64,000 nucleotides of DNA from assembly GCA_944392775.1 (NCBI GenBank), contig CALXXV010000006.1, positions 25,270 to 89,269 of the forward strand, written 5' to 3'. This DNA is from an uncultured Alphaproteobacteria bacterium (GTDB taxonomy: Bacteria; Pseudomonadota; Alphaproteobacteria; Rs-D84). Shown piece by piece: positions 17,287 to 25,708 of this stretch. A program made the position numbers and the translations under genes. Under the pieces are notes generated by a model. That model was not told the DNA's origin. It saw only the letters and a program-made list of their open reading frames with translations, and searched no databases. Every line of letters starts with the position of its first letter. The stretch's first letter is position 1.

Positions 17287-18087
17287 ATGGAAGAAAATAC
17301 CGCCATATCTTTTACAAACGTAGGTGCAAAGTATGATAACGCTCGTGAAGTATTATCAGACGTTTCTTTTAATATCAGCAATGGTTCTTTTTACTTTTTA
17401 TCCGGTGCATCAGGTGCAGGCAAAACCACATTACTACGTTTAATATATCAATTACACAAACCCTGCAGAGGACAAATAAAATTATTCGGTCAGATTACAA
17501 ATAATATGACACGGGACGACACCGCAAAATTACGACATAAAATGGCGATAGTTTTTCAAGAATATTCCCTATTATCACATATGACAGTATTTGATAATAT
17601 TGCATTACCTTTACGCGTTCGAGGAATTCCGGAACAAAAAATAAAAAAACTTGTTTCAAAAACTTTAGAATGGGTAGGCTTAGGCAAATATGCAGACGCA
17701 AACCCAAAGGCTTTATCGGGCGGTCAACAACAACGCGTATCTGTTGCAAGGGCAATAATTATTCAACCGTCTCTTCTGCTAGCTGACGAGCCTACAGGAA
17801 ATCTAGACGACGAGAATGCATCAAGATTAATGGAATTATTCATACAAATGAATAAAATTTTCGGTACAACGATAATCTTAGCAACACACAGTACCAAACT
17901 TATGGAAACCTATAATTTTCCAATAATTCGCGTAGAAAATCACAAAGTTAGCTTTTTAGAGGCTAACAAAAAAACAACTAAAAACACAGAAGATATAAAA
18001 GATATCAAAAAAATATGGAAAGGTCCCAAACCTCAAAATTATTTTACAGAGTTATCGAAACAATTTGACGACATCGGAAACGCATGA
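17287..18087 (+). CDS. ftsE: Cell-division ATP-binding protein FtsE
   Basis: The ATG at 17287 gives about 266 residues; a TTG at 17251 is a less likely start. The ABC ATPase motifs are Walker A GASGAGKTTLLR, Q-loop VFQEYSLL, signature LSGGQQQR and Walker B LLLADEPTGNLD. With FtsX it controls periplasmic amidase activation and septal wall splitting. The protein carries about 45 extra residues after the usual FtsE end, including IKKIWKGPKPQNYFTELSKQ. The ftsX ATG overlaps its stop (ATGA), so translation is coupled. Confidence 0.92.
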   Translation: MEENTAISFTNVGAKYDNAREVLSDVSFNISNGSFYFLSGASGAGKTTLLRLIYQLHKPCRGQIKLFGQITNNMTRDDTAKLRHKMAIVFQEYSLLSHMTVFDNIALPLRVRGIPEQKIKKLVSKTLEWVGLGKYADANPKALSGGQQQRVSVARAIIIQPSLLLADEPTGNLDDENASRLMELFIQMNKIFGTTIILATHSTKLMETYNFPIIRVENHKVSFLEANKKTTKNTEDIKDIKKIWKGPKPQNYFTELSKQFDDIGNA

Positions 18088-18926
18088 AAAGTAAATCTAT
18101 TGTTTTTTCTTTAATTCACGAACAATCCGTTTTTATGACGGCAATTATGGCAATGTTAACCTTTTTATCCGTCTTGGCATTGGGCATAGCTCTATCTATT
18201 GGGACAGGTGTAATACGTTGGAATTCACAATGGGATTTAATTGCTACCGTTCAAATAACTAATTCGTCCAAAACGACAGAAACAGAAAAAATATTAAATT
18301 CGCATAAAAACGAAATAACAGAAATAAATAAAATCTCAAATGAAAAAATGAAAGATTTGATGCAACCATGGATTTCTGGTGGCACCAACACCCTAGAAAG
18401 ATACTTACCCATAATGTACGAAATAAAATTTAACAGCAAACAATCACTAGAAAAAATAGGTAAAGAACTTTCTAAACACTCTAGATTTTTAACACACGCA
18501 GATGCTTTAAAAACATCTACATCTGCGGGTTGGAAAATGATTATACTATCTTCATTTGTATTAATTTTAATACTTGCGACAATAGGAATTTGCATATCAT
18601 ATATAGCAAAAAATACCGCTCTATTACATCGAAGAGAACTAGAAATATTAAATCAAATAGGCGCTAGTGACAATTTTATTGCAAAACAAATGCAAATAAT
18701 TACGGGAAAAATCTGTATGATTGCATGCTTTTCCGGTTTTATAATAGCAATACCCATTTTATTACTAATATTATCAACTGCACATAGTACACGCGTAGGC
18801 CTAATGTCTATGCTAGCTATATCTAATACAGGTTGGATATTACTTATTTTATTGCCGATTCTAATAATAATTTTTTCTATATACATAACTAAACGAACTA
18901 CTTTAAATATATTAAAAAATACCTGA
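18084..18926 (+). CDS. ftsX: Cell-division membrane protein FtsX
   Basis: This 280-residue protein has the FtsX layout. TM1 at about 15-38 is followed by a periplasmic domain of about 115 residues. Three more membrane segments follow (about 152-175, 205-230, 245-270) with the FtsX/MacB-type HRRELEILNQIGASDNFIAKQ cytoplasmic loop that contacts FtsE. It overlaps ftsE by 4 bp and the DUF218 gene by 1 bp (TGATG), a tightly coupled operon. Confidence 0.9.
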   Translation: MKSKSIVFSLIHEQSVFMTAIMAMLTFLSVLALGIALSIGTGVIRWNSQWDLIATVQITNSSKTTETEKILNSHKNEITEINKISNEKMKDLMQPWISGGTNTLERYLPIMYEIKFNSKQSLEKIGKELSKHSRFLTHADALKTSTSAGWKMIILSSFVLILILATIGICISYIAKNTALLHRRELEILNQIGASDNFIAKQMQIITGKICMIACFSGFIIAIPILLLILSTAHSTRVGLMSMLAISNTGWILLILLPILIIIFSIYITKRTTLNILKNT

Positions 18927-19435
18927 TGAAGTTCTTAACGCCATCTTTATTATTATTCAGTTGTTTTGTATTAGGCGGAATGATGTTTAAAACCATGGCC
19001 CCCAGTCGTTGTGCAACAATATTACCAAACGACAGTATATTCGTGCTTACCGGCGATATTCGCAGAATTCCCTTTGCAATGAGACAACTAAGACAACACC
19101 CAAACACAGATTTATATATAATAGGCGCAGGGGCAAAAGGCTCTTATGAGCTAGCCCAAAAAGTAACAATAGAATCCAAATCTAAATCAACATACCAAAA
19201 TGCATTAGCAATTAAAGAAATAGCAAAAAAAGAAGGACTTGACCGTATTGTAATAATAACAACCGAAGACCATATGAATAGAGCCCAATATTTAATTACG
19301 CAAGAGTTGCCAGAAACAGAAATCGTGACATGCCCTGTTCCGTTAACTGGCATGCCCGCTGCAAAAAGACTTGAAAGATGGACAATAGAATATATAAAAT
19401 ATATCGTAACAATGTTAGGAATAAAAGAAGGTTAA
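18926..19435 (+). CDS. YdcF/SanA-like DUF218 protein
   Basis: This 169-residue protein starts with one membrane segment and then carries a DUF218 domain: SIFVLTGDIRRIPFAM, LYIIGAGAKGSY, ESKSKSTYQNALAIKEIA and RIVIITTEDHMNRAQYLI. The family is linked to envelope homeostasis and in some bacteria to vancomycin sensitivity or cyclic lipid handling; the exact reaction is not established. The order ftsE-ftsX-DUF218-plsC recurs in alphaproteobacteria, which supports a cell-envelope role. Confidence 0.85.
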   Translation: MKFLTPSLLLFSCFVLGGMMFKTMAPSRCATILPNDSIFVLTGDIRRIPFAMRQLRQHPNTDLYIIGAGAKGSYELAQKVTIESKSKSTYQNALAIKEIAKKEGLDRIVIITTEDHMNRAQYLITQELPETEIVTCPVPLTGMPAAKRLERWTIEYIKYIVTMLGIKEG

Positions 19436-19447
19436 AAAGGAAGAAAA

Positions 19448-20158
19448 ATGTTTAGAACAATAATTTTTAAAATTTTACTTGGAATATATTTTACTTTATG
19501 GTCTCCGATACTTTTAATAGGTTTGATATCAAAAAAATTAAATACTTTTTTGGTATTAAAATGCGCTGCTGGCGTTTTATTATTGGCAAGATTAATTGCC
19601 GGAATAAAATATAAAGTGCACTATCCGGCAACAGATAAAGAAATAAAACCGTACAACAAATCAAATCGCACAATTCGACTGGACGGGAAAGCAATAATTG
19701 CAGCAAAACACATGTCAATTTTAGAAATAGCCGTTTTATCAAATATAATTCCACAATCGTTTTTTATAATTAAACGTGAATTATTATGGATACCTATATA
19801 CGGTTGGGCATTTTGGCGAATGGGTTTACAACCGGTAAATAGAGCACGTGGCGCAACAAATATGCAAAAGCTAACGAATGATGTCGCAGAAAAAATAACT
19901 TCAGGAAAAAACTTGATAATCTTTCCGGAAGGCACACGCACAAAACCAGGACAACACATACCGTTAAAAAGAGGTTTGTTATTTTTAGCTCATACACTAA
20001 AACTGCCTATTCTCCCTGTAGGTACAGATGCAGGTCTATATTGGCCAAAGCGTGGGAAAATGCACAGTGGTACAGCAAATATATGGTTTGAACCATTACT
20101 ACCAAGCACCGCTTCTTTAGAAGAAATAAGCGAAGCAATAAATCGTCATAGCGCATAA
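19448..20158 (+). CDS. plsC: 1-acyl-sn-glycerol-3-phosphate acyltransferase
   Basis: This 236-residue PlsC-like protein has N-terminal membrane segments. The H-x4-acid catalytic box reads AKHMSILEIA, with Glu in the place often held by Asp, as in several alphaproteobacterial PlsCs. Motif II is WRMGLQPVNRARG, motif III FPEGTRTKPG and motif IV LPILPVGTDAG. It acylates lysophosphatidic acid to phosphatidic acid at the inner membrane. It closes the ftsEX operon (12-bp gap, AAAGGAAGAAAAATG start). Confidence 0.9.
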   Translation: MFRTIIFKILLGIYFTLWSPILLIGLISKKLNTFLVLKCAAGVLLLARLIAGIKYKVHYPATDKEIKPYNKSNRTIRLDGKAIIAAKHMSILEIAVLSNIIPQSFFIIKRELLWIPIYGWAFWRMGLQPVNRARGATNMQKLTNDVAEKITSGKNLIIFPEGTRTKPGQHIPLKRGLLFLAHTLKLPILPVGTDAGLYWPKRGKMHSGTANIWFEPLLPSTASLEEISEAINRHSA

Positions 20159-20177
20159 AACATATCAAAGAACAAAA

Positions 20178-20420
20178 TTAACGCTCGTCATCTTCATTTT
20201 CTAAAAAACGTGCAAATTCAGAAGGCGTCGTTGATGTAGATTCCAATATTTTAGAGATACTTTGCATAGAAGGCCAACGAGGTTTTCCAAAAACAGAGTA
20301 TCTTTTACTTTTATTAAAAGTGGTTGCATCCAAACCACTTGAAACAGCCAATTTTGAACAAGACAACTTGTTTTTACGAGCAAGCTTATCTATTGCCAAC
20401 CAAACATCTTTATGCGTCAT
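20178..20420 (-). CDS. Short HTH protein resembling the N-terminus of S24 (LexA/CI-like) repressors
   Basis: This 80-residue protein has a helix-turn-helix (SCSKLAVSSGLDATTFNKSK) followed by RWPSMQSISKILESTSTTPS. That pairing is very like the N-terminal DNA-binding part of alphaproteobacterial HTH/S24-peptidase repressors. The S24 Ser-Lys protease half is absent: the protein stops after EFARFLENEDDER. It may be a natural solo DNA-binding protein or a truncated repressor. It is convergent with plsC (19-bp gap). Confidence 0.7.
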   Translation of the reverse strand: MTHKDVWLAIDKLARKNKLSCSKLAVSSGLDATTFNKSKRYSVFGKPRWPSMQSISKILESTSTTPSEFARFLENEDDER

Positions 20421-20525
20421 AGTATTCTCTTTAAAAAATCATAAATCCTGCACAAACACAAGACATGATTCTAATAATACTAGACTTACAAACATTGCTC
20501 AATTATTTTTTACAAGTAAATATTC

Positions 20526-20936
20526 CTATTTACACCACCCAATGCGACGCCCACCATCATAAGGCCGGCCTAAATTCTCTTTTATCAAAATTTCTCCTAC
20601 ATCTTTCCCATCACCGGTAAAAACAAATGCATCTATTCTGCCAAGATATTTATCGTCTTTTATATTTATAAGCTCAACCAAACTTCCTATTGGCAATAAT
20701 TCAGCCAATCTATTTTTAGCGATTATTGCCTTTTCTATTTCATCGGGACATCGACCATTAATTTCTGGGGTATCAACGTTAATCAACCTAACACGCACAG
20801 AAACATTTACTTCTTCATTCAAATGAACAGAAGCCGAAAAAGTATCTCCATCAAAAATATAATTAACTGTTGCAGGAACACCACGCGCATTAGTACACAA
20901 CAATAAACCTACCCAAAACACAAAAAATCTTTTCAT
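20526..20936 (-). CDS. Secreted thermonuclease-like (SNase) protein
   Basis: This 136-residue protein has a signal peptide (FFVFWVGLLLCTNARG) and an SNase fold: FDGDTFSASV, VRVRLINVDTPEING with the Asp-Thr-Pro-Glu metal loop, and YLGRIDAFVF with a conserved Arg. Members cleave DNA and RNA in a Ca2+-dependent way. The middle ERA-like segment is altered (AKNRLAELLPIG). It follows tolB by 9 bp on the same strand, so it is probably co-transcribed. It would act in the periplasm or outside the cell. Confidence 0.78.
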   Translation of the reverse strand: MKRFFVFWVGLLLCTNARGVPATVNYIFDGDTFSASVHLNEEVNVSVRVRLINVDTPEINGRCPDEIEKAIIAKNRLAELLPIGSLVELINIKDDKYLGRIDAFVFTGDGKDVGEILIKENLGRPYDGGRRIGWCK

Positions 20937-20945
20937 ACTAAAAAA

Positions 20946-22265
20946 CTAGGGCAATTTAGGAGACCAAGTAGGTTCTACTCCATTTATATCATCAGGCAAA
21001 TCGATATCATAAACGTTTTGCCCCGTTATATCCACGCTACGAATATGGCTTATACGTTCTATACCATCTATAGCCTTTTCCGTTTCATAATAAACCAATC
21101 TTCTTGACCCAGGAGCCCAAGAAGGCGCCTCCATATACCATCCCCCCGCAAGAATTTTTTCATTTCTACCGCGCGGATCCATTATACCGATATAAAAAGT
21201 ATCATCTGCCATTTTAGTAAAAGCAATAAATTGTCCATCTGGAGACCATGCAGGTGTAGCATAACGCCCTGCTCCATAAGTCAACCTTTCAACTTTACCG
21301 GTTTCTAAATCTAAAACATAAATTTGTTGATTACCGCTACGATCAGAATTAAATGCTATCTTTTTACCATCCGGCGAATACGAAGGACTTGTATTTAAAG
21401 AATTTCCAAACGTTAATTGTTTCAAGGCCTTTGTTTCTATATCATATTCATAAATATGAGTTATACCTTTTTTAACCAAAGACAAAGCTATTTTCGTACC
21501 ATCTGGTGAAAAACGTGGTGCAAAATTCATTCCGCCAAATTGACCTAATCTACGTTGTTCCCCTGTATCTAGATCCAAAGTCCAAACCATAGGATCATCA
21601 TCACGAAATGATAAAAACACAATTGTTTGCATATTCGGTGAAAAATGTGGTGACATAACAAAAGTTTTTTTATCAGATAAAAAGCGCATTCCATACCCAT
21701 CTTGATCCATTATAGCCATACGTTTTGTACGATTATGAACCGGTCCTGTTTCCGCAATAAAAACGATTTGGGTATCAAAATAACCAATTTCTCCTGTCAA
21801 TCTTTCATAAATAGCATCTGCCATTATATGTGCCAAACGTCGAACCGATTTCTTTGAAGCGACTAAACTTTGCGCCTCTATCTGTTCTTTACCAGTTACA
21901 TCCCATACATAAAATTCTAAATTATATTTGCCCCCAGATTCCGCCGTTATTTTAGCCTGCACCAAAACCTGAGCCTTTATAGCCGCCCATAATTTAAAAT
22001 CTGGCAAATGTCCCATTTCAACAAACTCTGGCAATGCGTCTCTAGAAACAATTCTGAATAACCCCGTAGACTTTAAATCCGCGTCAACAACATCTCTTAT
22101 CATTGCGGCATCTTCAGAATCCACATTACCAACCGTCTCAAACTTTTGTACTGCAATGGATATCGGTTCCGTTGCACCAGCAACTATATCAACTTTTAGC
22201 TCCGCAAAAGCCGCACCAAAAGAAAAAAACACAAATGCCATAAAAATAAAAAATTTTTTTATCAT
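20946..22265 (-). CDS. tolB: Tol-Pal system protein TolB
   Basis: This 439-residue periplasmic protein has a signal peptide ending SFGAAFA, the TolB N-terminal domain (about 25-165) and a six-bladed propeller with repeated SPDGKKIAF-type motifs (YSPDGKKIAFNSDRSGNQQI, WSPDGQFIAF). TolB binds Pal and TolA during cell constriction. It begins the tolB-SNase pair. No tolQ, tolR or tolA gene is in the window. Confidence 0.95.
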   Translation of the reverse strand: MIKKFFIFMAFVFFSFGAAFAELKVDIVAGATEPISIAVQKFETVGNVDSEDAAMIRDVVDADLKSTGLFRIVSRDALPEFVEMGHLPDFKLWAAIKAQVLVQAKITAESGGKYNLEFYVWDVTGKEQIEAQSLVASKKSVRRLAHIMADAIYERLTGEIGYFDTQIVFIAETGPVHNRTKRMAIMDQDGYGMRFLSDKKTFVMSPHFSPNMQTIVFLSFRDDDPMVWTLDLDTGEQRRLGQFGGMNFAPRFSPDGTKIALSLVKKGITHIYEYDIETKALKQLTFGNSLNTSPSYSPDGKKIAFNSDRSGNQQIYVLDLETGKVERLTYGAGRYATPAWSPDGQFIAFTKMADDTFYIGIMDPRGRNEKILAGGWYMEAPSWAPGSRRLVYYETEKAIDGIERISHIRSVDITGQNVYDIDLPDDINGVEPTWSPKLP

Positions 22266-22418
22266 ACAAAAATCCTTATCAAAAATACTTCATATAATTT
22301 TATATGCATCTTAAAGGAAAAGCAAGATAACCCCAACTAAAAAAAGCAAAAACACAACAACACAAACAACAACACAAAAGTACACACCACAGCCATTACA
22401 GACGTAGACACAAATGTA

Positions 22419-22460
22419 TTGACAAATGTCAACACAATGATATAGTCTTTTGTAAAGACT
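22419..22460 (+). promoter_or_regulatory. Promoter with two overlapping palindromes upstream of the RHH/DinD-like pair
   Basis: TTGACA (22419-22424), a 16-base spacer and TATAGT (22441-22446) form a near-consensus promoter. The -35 lies inside the palindrome TTGACA-AA-TGTCAA (22419-22432). The -10 overlaps a second inverted repeat, AGTCTTT-tgt-AAAGACT (22444-22460). This layout suits repression by a dimeric DNA-binding protein, plausibly the RHH product just downstream. Confidence 0.7.
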
Positions 22461-22493
22461 ATGGTATTGAGGTTCGTATAGGAGATTGTATAT

Positions 22494-22718
22494 ATGCCAA
22501 ATGTTATGCAACAACTGTTCGTTATGAACATGGAAACCTTATTAAAAGAGTACGCAGCATATAAAACGTTTAACAAATCAGACTGCGTTATAAACATGCG
22601 AATTCCACGCCCTGTTTTAGAAAGCATAAAACAGCTGGCAGAAAAACAACACGTTCCATACCAGTCATTAATTTCCTCTGTCTTGTTTTCACTTGCCAAT
22701 ATAGAAGAAGCGAAATAA
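22494..22718 (+). CDS. Ribbon-helix-helix (CopG/antitoxin-like) DNA-binding protein
   Basis: In this 74-residue protein the segment VINMRIPRPVLESIKQLAEK then VPYQSLISSVL is a typical RHH strand-helix-helix as found in CopG-type antitoxins. AGGAG lies 9 bases before the ATG. It precedes the DinD-like gene by 13 bp, so they form one transcript. The promoter palindromes suggest autorepression. Whether it is an antitoxin is unknown, because the downstream protein is not a recognised toxin family. Confidence 0.75.
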   Translation: MPNVMQQLFVMNMETLLKEYAAYKTFNKSDCVINMRIPRPVLESIKQLAEKQHVPYQSLISSVLFSLANIEEAK

Positions 22719-22731
22719 AAAAAGGTATAAA

Positions 22732-23664
22732 ATGCCGTATCAAAACCCAGAAAAAATTTTTACATTTCTTGAAAACAGAAAACATTTTGTAAAACAAGAA
22801 TTGTTTTCTTATGCAACCGACACCCAATTTAATAATTACTGGTTTTTTTCTGACCTATACAATTTATTTGGGCCAGAATACGTTGGCGAACACAAAAACA
22901 TAAAAAGCACGACCCACTCTGCTTTAAAGCCTTTTGAACTACAAAAATCTTTACGGGGTAAGAAAAAAGAAATTTTACAACCAGAAAACATAAAAGATTT
23001 TTATACAAAGCACATAATTCCTATAACGAACAAATACCAAATTTCATCAGGCAACACAATTTTACATGCAAAGGGACCCGATGCAAAATTAAGCAGATTT
23101 ATATGTTGGTTAATTTTTAAACGGCATCCACATTTAATTTTTACACAATTATATTTTATGAATCCAAATATTGAATATGAAGACTTGTACGAACAAGCCT
23201 ACAAATTTTCAAGAATATATCTTCGAAAAAACTTAGCTCATACAGGCAGAATAATACACGGAATAACATCCAGAAAAAAATCCAACATAAAAATGTTCAA
23301 TCATCTAATACACGAAACATTTTTTTATAACATTTCACAACCTGAACTAAAAAGAATATACGGAATAAAAGAAAATATAGAAGACCCAATATTAAATTAT
23401 ATGGGTTCAGATTCTTTGCTAGCACTTCAAAAAGCTTTCAGTTCTGCAATAAAACGTAACGATGCAAGACCAGACATGCGCTTTTCTACTTTTTCAGAAT
23501 TACTTCTTAGCGAAGTAAACACTCAAAGAATCAAACTATTTCAACAAACTGGAAAATACCCCGAACAAGACATAAATACACTTTCTATACAAAAACTAGA
23601 AACTGAACTAAATAGAAAGGAACGCGAATTCATAAATAAATTCGCATTTCAATCAATTAGATAA
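22732..23664 (+). CDS. Remote DinD-like protein
   Basis: This 310-residue protein has no signal peptide. Its order of motifs resembles DinD (DNA-damage-inducible protein D). An N-terminal BRO/KilA-like part is seen (FNNYWFFSDLYNLFGPEYVG). A helix DAKLSRFICWLIFKRHPHLI then FTQLYF corresponds to DinD's SRYACYLIA...Q.YF. KENIEDPILNYMGSDSLLAL corresponds to DinD's ...D.MGS.ELAAN. In E. coli DinD inhibits RecA. The similarity is by pattern only. The AAAGGTATAAAATG start is the same as that of the acyl-CoA synthetase gene. Confidence 0.6.
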   Translation: MPYQNPEKIFTFLENRKHFVKQELFSYATDTQFNNYWFFSDLYNLFGPEYVGEHKNIKSTTHSALKPFELQKSLRGKKKEILQPENIKDFYTKHIIPITNKYQISSGNTILHAKGPDAKLSRFICWLIFKRHPHLIFTQLYFMNPNIEYEDLYEQAYKFSRIYLRKNLAHTGRIIHGITSRKKSNIKMFNHLIHETFFYNISQPELKRIYGIKENIEDPILNYMGSDSLLALQKAFSSAIKRNDARPDMRFSTFSELLLSEVNTQRIKLFQQTGKYPEQDINTLSIQKLETELNRKEREFINKFAFQSIR

Positions 23665-23672
23665 AACTAAAT

Positions 23673-23700
23673 AAAAAAGCGACCAAACGGTCGCTTTTTT
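23673..23700. terminator. Terminator after the DinD-like gene
   Basis: AAAAAAGCGACC-aaac-GGTCGCTTTTTT is a perfect stem with a T-run. It can also serve the convergent VirB2-like gene. Confidence 0.88.
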
Positions 23701-23705
23701 GTTTA

Positions 23706-24086
23706 TTACATTTGTCCCCAACTCAATATAACTTCCCGACAACCAATGGCATCCAAACCAGTAGAACTTAAGAAGAAAGACAATACTATACCGATACCAA
23801 ACAGTAAAATAAAACCAACTAACATACCGGTACCCTTTTTTCTCAGGTCTTCCATATCAACACCCTTACCGTCTTTGATATACCCCCAGGCCCAACCTGC
23901 TATAATAAATGCGGCACCAACAAACGCCAAAGTACGCAGAATTTTAAATACGCCATACATCTGACTAATCAACACACACAAACCATTATTGCTAACCCCA
24001 GCTGCCGCAGGCGCCGCAACAGCAGCAGCCGCACCAGACAAAACAACAACACTGGCAAAACCAATTTTTTTCAATATATTTTTCAT
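23706..24086 (-). CDS. VirB2/TrbC-like small membrane pilin
   Basis: Started at the ATG at 24086 (GGGGATTTATATG), the protein is about 126 residues. A long signal peptide with Ala-rich cleavage region (AAAVAAPAAAG) is followed by a short loop, TM1 (TLAFVGAAFIIAGWAWGYI), a charged loop KDGKGVDMEDLRKKG and TM2 (MLVGFILLFGIGIVLSFFL). This is the usual TrbC/VirB2 type IV secretion pilin layout. Two Cys (GLCVL, IGCRE) may pair. No other T4SS gene is in the window. An in-frame start further upstream exists but has no signal-peptide logic. Confidence 0.7.
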   Translation of the reverse strand: MKNILKKIGFASVVVLSGAAAAVAAPAAAGVSNNGLCVLISQMYGVFKILRTLAFVGAAFIIAGWAWGYIKDGKGVDMEDLRKKGTGMLVGFILLFGIGIVLSFFLSSTGLDAIGCREVILSWGQM

Positions 24087-24155
24087 ATAAATCCCCTTTT
24101 CTTTTTCTATAATTTTACCATAAAAAAACAAGTCTTTCAAGAAAGATGCAAAATA

Positions 24156-24180
24156 AAAAGCGTTCTTAACGAACGCTTTT
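24156..24180. terminator. Terminator after the Cys-rich lipoprotein gene
   Basis: AAAAGCGTTC-ttaac-GAACGCTTTT lies just past the minus-strand lipoprotein stop codon. Confidence 0.8.
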
Positions 24181-24184
24181 ATAT

Positions 24185-24565
24185 TTACATAATAACATAC
24201 CTACGTTTTAGAACTGCCTGACCGCAAGTTTTACAACCACACGATACCTTTTCAACATTGGCACCACACAGGTTACACGAAACCTCTTGTGCTGCCGGTA
24301 CTAAAATCTTACGTTCTTGACGACGCTCTTGTCCAAAAGTATCACGCGCATACAAATCTTCACAACGAGTATTCCGATAAACAATCTTTTTATCATTATC
24401 GACACCGCCTACATACTGCGAGAAATTACGTCCATGTTCACCAGCATAATAAATACAATCTTGACCGTCTTGGGTATATCTTACCCCACCTTTATAATAA
24501 TCGTAATAACCACCACAACCAGCCAAAGCAGCCAAAGCAACTACAGGAATCAGAACTTTTTTCAT
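24185..24565 (-). CDS. Lipoprotein with a C-terminal zinc-ribbon-like Cys cluster
   Basis: This 126-residue protein has lipobox LAGC (Cys 17). A Tyr/Gly-rich stretch (GGYYDYYKGGVRYTQDG) follows, then a soluble middle and a C-terminal CNLCGANVEKVSCGCKTCG. The spacing Cx2C...CxCx2C would suit metal binding. The family was not recognised. Zinc ribbons are unusual on surface or periplasmic lipoproteins, where disulfides are more common. It stands alone with its own terminator. Confidence 0.65.
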   Translation of the reverse strand: MKKVLIPVVALAALAGCGGYYDYYKGGVRYTQDGQDCIYYAGEHGRNFSQYVGGVDNDKKIVYRNTRCEDLYARDTFGQERRQERKILVPAAQEVSCNLCGANVEKVSCGCKTCGQAVLKRRYVIM

Positions 24566-24709
24566 AACATACCCTTTTAGACTTCTATTTAATCTCTACC
24601 CACCCCCGATTCGTATTATAATTGTTACACAAAAGAGTCAGTTGTCAAGCATTGACACTCCACAAAACGTTCTATTATTTCTTTAAAACTCATTTGTTTT
24701 TATATATGA

Positions 24710-24715
24710 TATAAT
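24710..24715 (+). promoter_or_regulatory. -10 element for the aldolase gene
   Basis: TATAAT lies 17 bases upstream of the ATG at 24733, with AAAGGG as ribosome-binding site between them. No clear -35 is seen at the right distance. Confidence 0.45.
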
Positions 24716-24732
24716 TTGAAAAAGGGTAAAAA

Positions 24733-25680
24733 ATGGACTATAAAGATTTCGGCCTAATAAACACAAAAGATATTTTTTCTGACGCACTTTCTCGGCGTTA
24801 TGCTGTACCTGCATTTAATTTTTATAACATGGAAACGCTATCCGCAATAGTATCTGCCGCCCGCGAAAAGAAAAGTCCTGTAATACTAGCTGTATCAGAA
24901 TCTGCCTTACAATATATGGGCAAAGATTTATTAATGGGAATGATTTGGGGCTTAAAAATAAAACCAACCGAAAGGATCGCATTACATTTAGACCACGGTT
25001 CGTCACTAGAATCTTGTACTGATGCAATAAAGATGGGCTTCTCTAGCATAATGATAGACGGATCAAAATTACCGTTTAAAGAAAATATAGATTTAACTAA
25101 AGACGTAGTAAATATCGCAAAAAAATTTAATGTTAGTGTAGAAGCAGAACTTGGCACATTGTCCGGCATAGAAGACGAAAATATTTCTAGCGAAGACTCT
25201 AGTTATACCAATCCTAATGATGTCGTAACATTTGTAAATGCTACAAATGCGGATTCTCTAGCCATAGCAATCGGAACAAGTCACGGTGCACACAAAAGAA
25301 AATCCGACAAAGAGGAATTACGTTTTGATATACTAGAAGAAATATCAAAAGAGCTGCCAAACTTTCCCCTTGTACTACATGGAGCATCTAGTATTCCACA
25401 AAAATATATAAATACCATAAATGAATTTGGTGGCAACATCTCAAATGCTTTGGGGATTCCACAAGAACAAATTAAAAAAGCAGTTGAAATGAACGTATGC
25501 AAAATAAATGTAGATAGCGATTCCAGACTTGCTTTTACTGCCGGCGTAAGAAAAAGTTTATTTGAAACGCCCGAAAACTTTAATCCCAGAACTTATCTAG
25601 ACGCAGGCATGGAAAACATAAAAAATAACTGTATAGAAGAAATAGAAAAAATTATGAATTCATCAAATAAAATACAATAA
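24733..25680 (+). CDS. fba: Class II fructose-bisphosphate aldolase
   Basis: This 315-residue zinc aldolase interconverts fructose 1,6-bisphosphate and the triose phosphates. Seen are PAFNFYNMETLSAIV, the zinc/substrate motif LHLDHGSSLESC, EAELGTLSG, the zinc His in AIGTSHGAHK and LHGASSIP, and the phosphate loop KINVDSDSRLAFT. Relatives include tagatose-bisphosphate aldolases (GatY/KbaY), but with no galactitol genes nearby the glycolytic enzyme is more likely. It is monocistronic. Confidence 0.9.
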   Translation: MDYKDFGLINTKDIFSDALSRRYAVPAFNFYNMETLSAIVSAAREKKSPVILAVSESALQYMGKDLLMGMIWGLKIKPTERIALHLDHGSSLESCTDAIKMGFSSIMIDGSKLPFKENIDLTKDVVNIAKKFNVSVEAELGTLSGIEDENISSEDSSYTNPNDVVTFVNATNADSLAIAIGTSHGAHKRKSDKEELRFDILEEISKELPNFPLVLHGASSIPQKYINTINEFGGNISNALGIPQEQIKKAVEMNVCKINVDSDSRLAFTAGVRKSLFETPENFNPRTYLDAGMENIKNNCIEEIEKIMNSSNKIQ

Positions 25681-25708
25681 AAAAATTCCACAAAAGTGGA
25701 ATTTTTTT
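25679..25708. terminator. Bidirectional terminator between fba and efp
   Basis: AAAAATTCCAC-aaaa-GTGGAATTTTTTT lies between convergent genes. Confidence 0.85.

Noticed and set aside
22337..22699. A 120-codon minus-strand frame over the RHH gene leader
   Set aside because: It overlaps a good promoter and the RHH gene, and lacks a ribosome-binding site; the GT-rich region gives chance Val/Cys runs.
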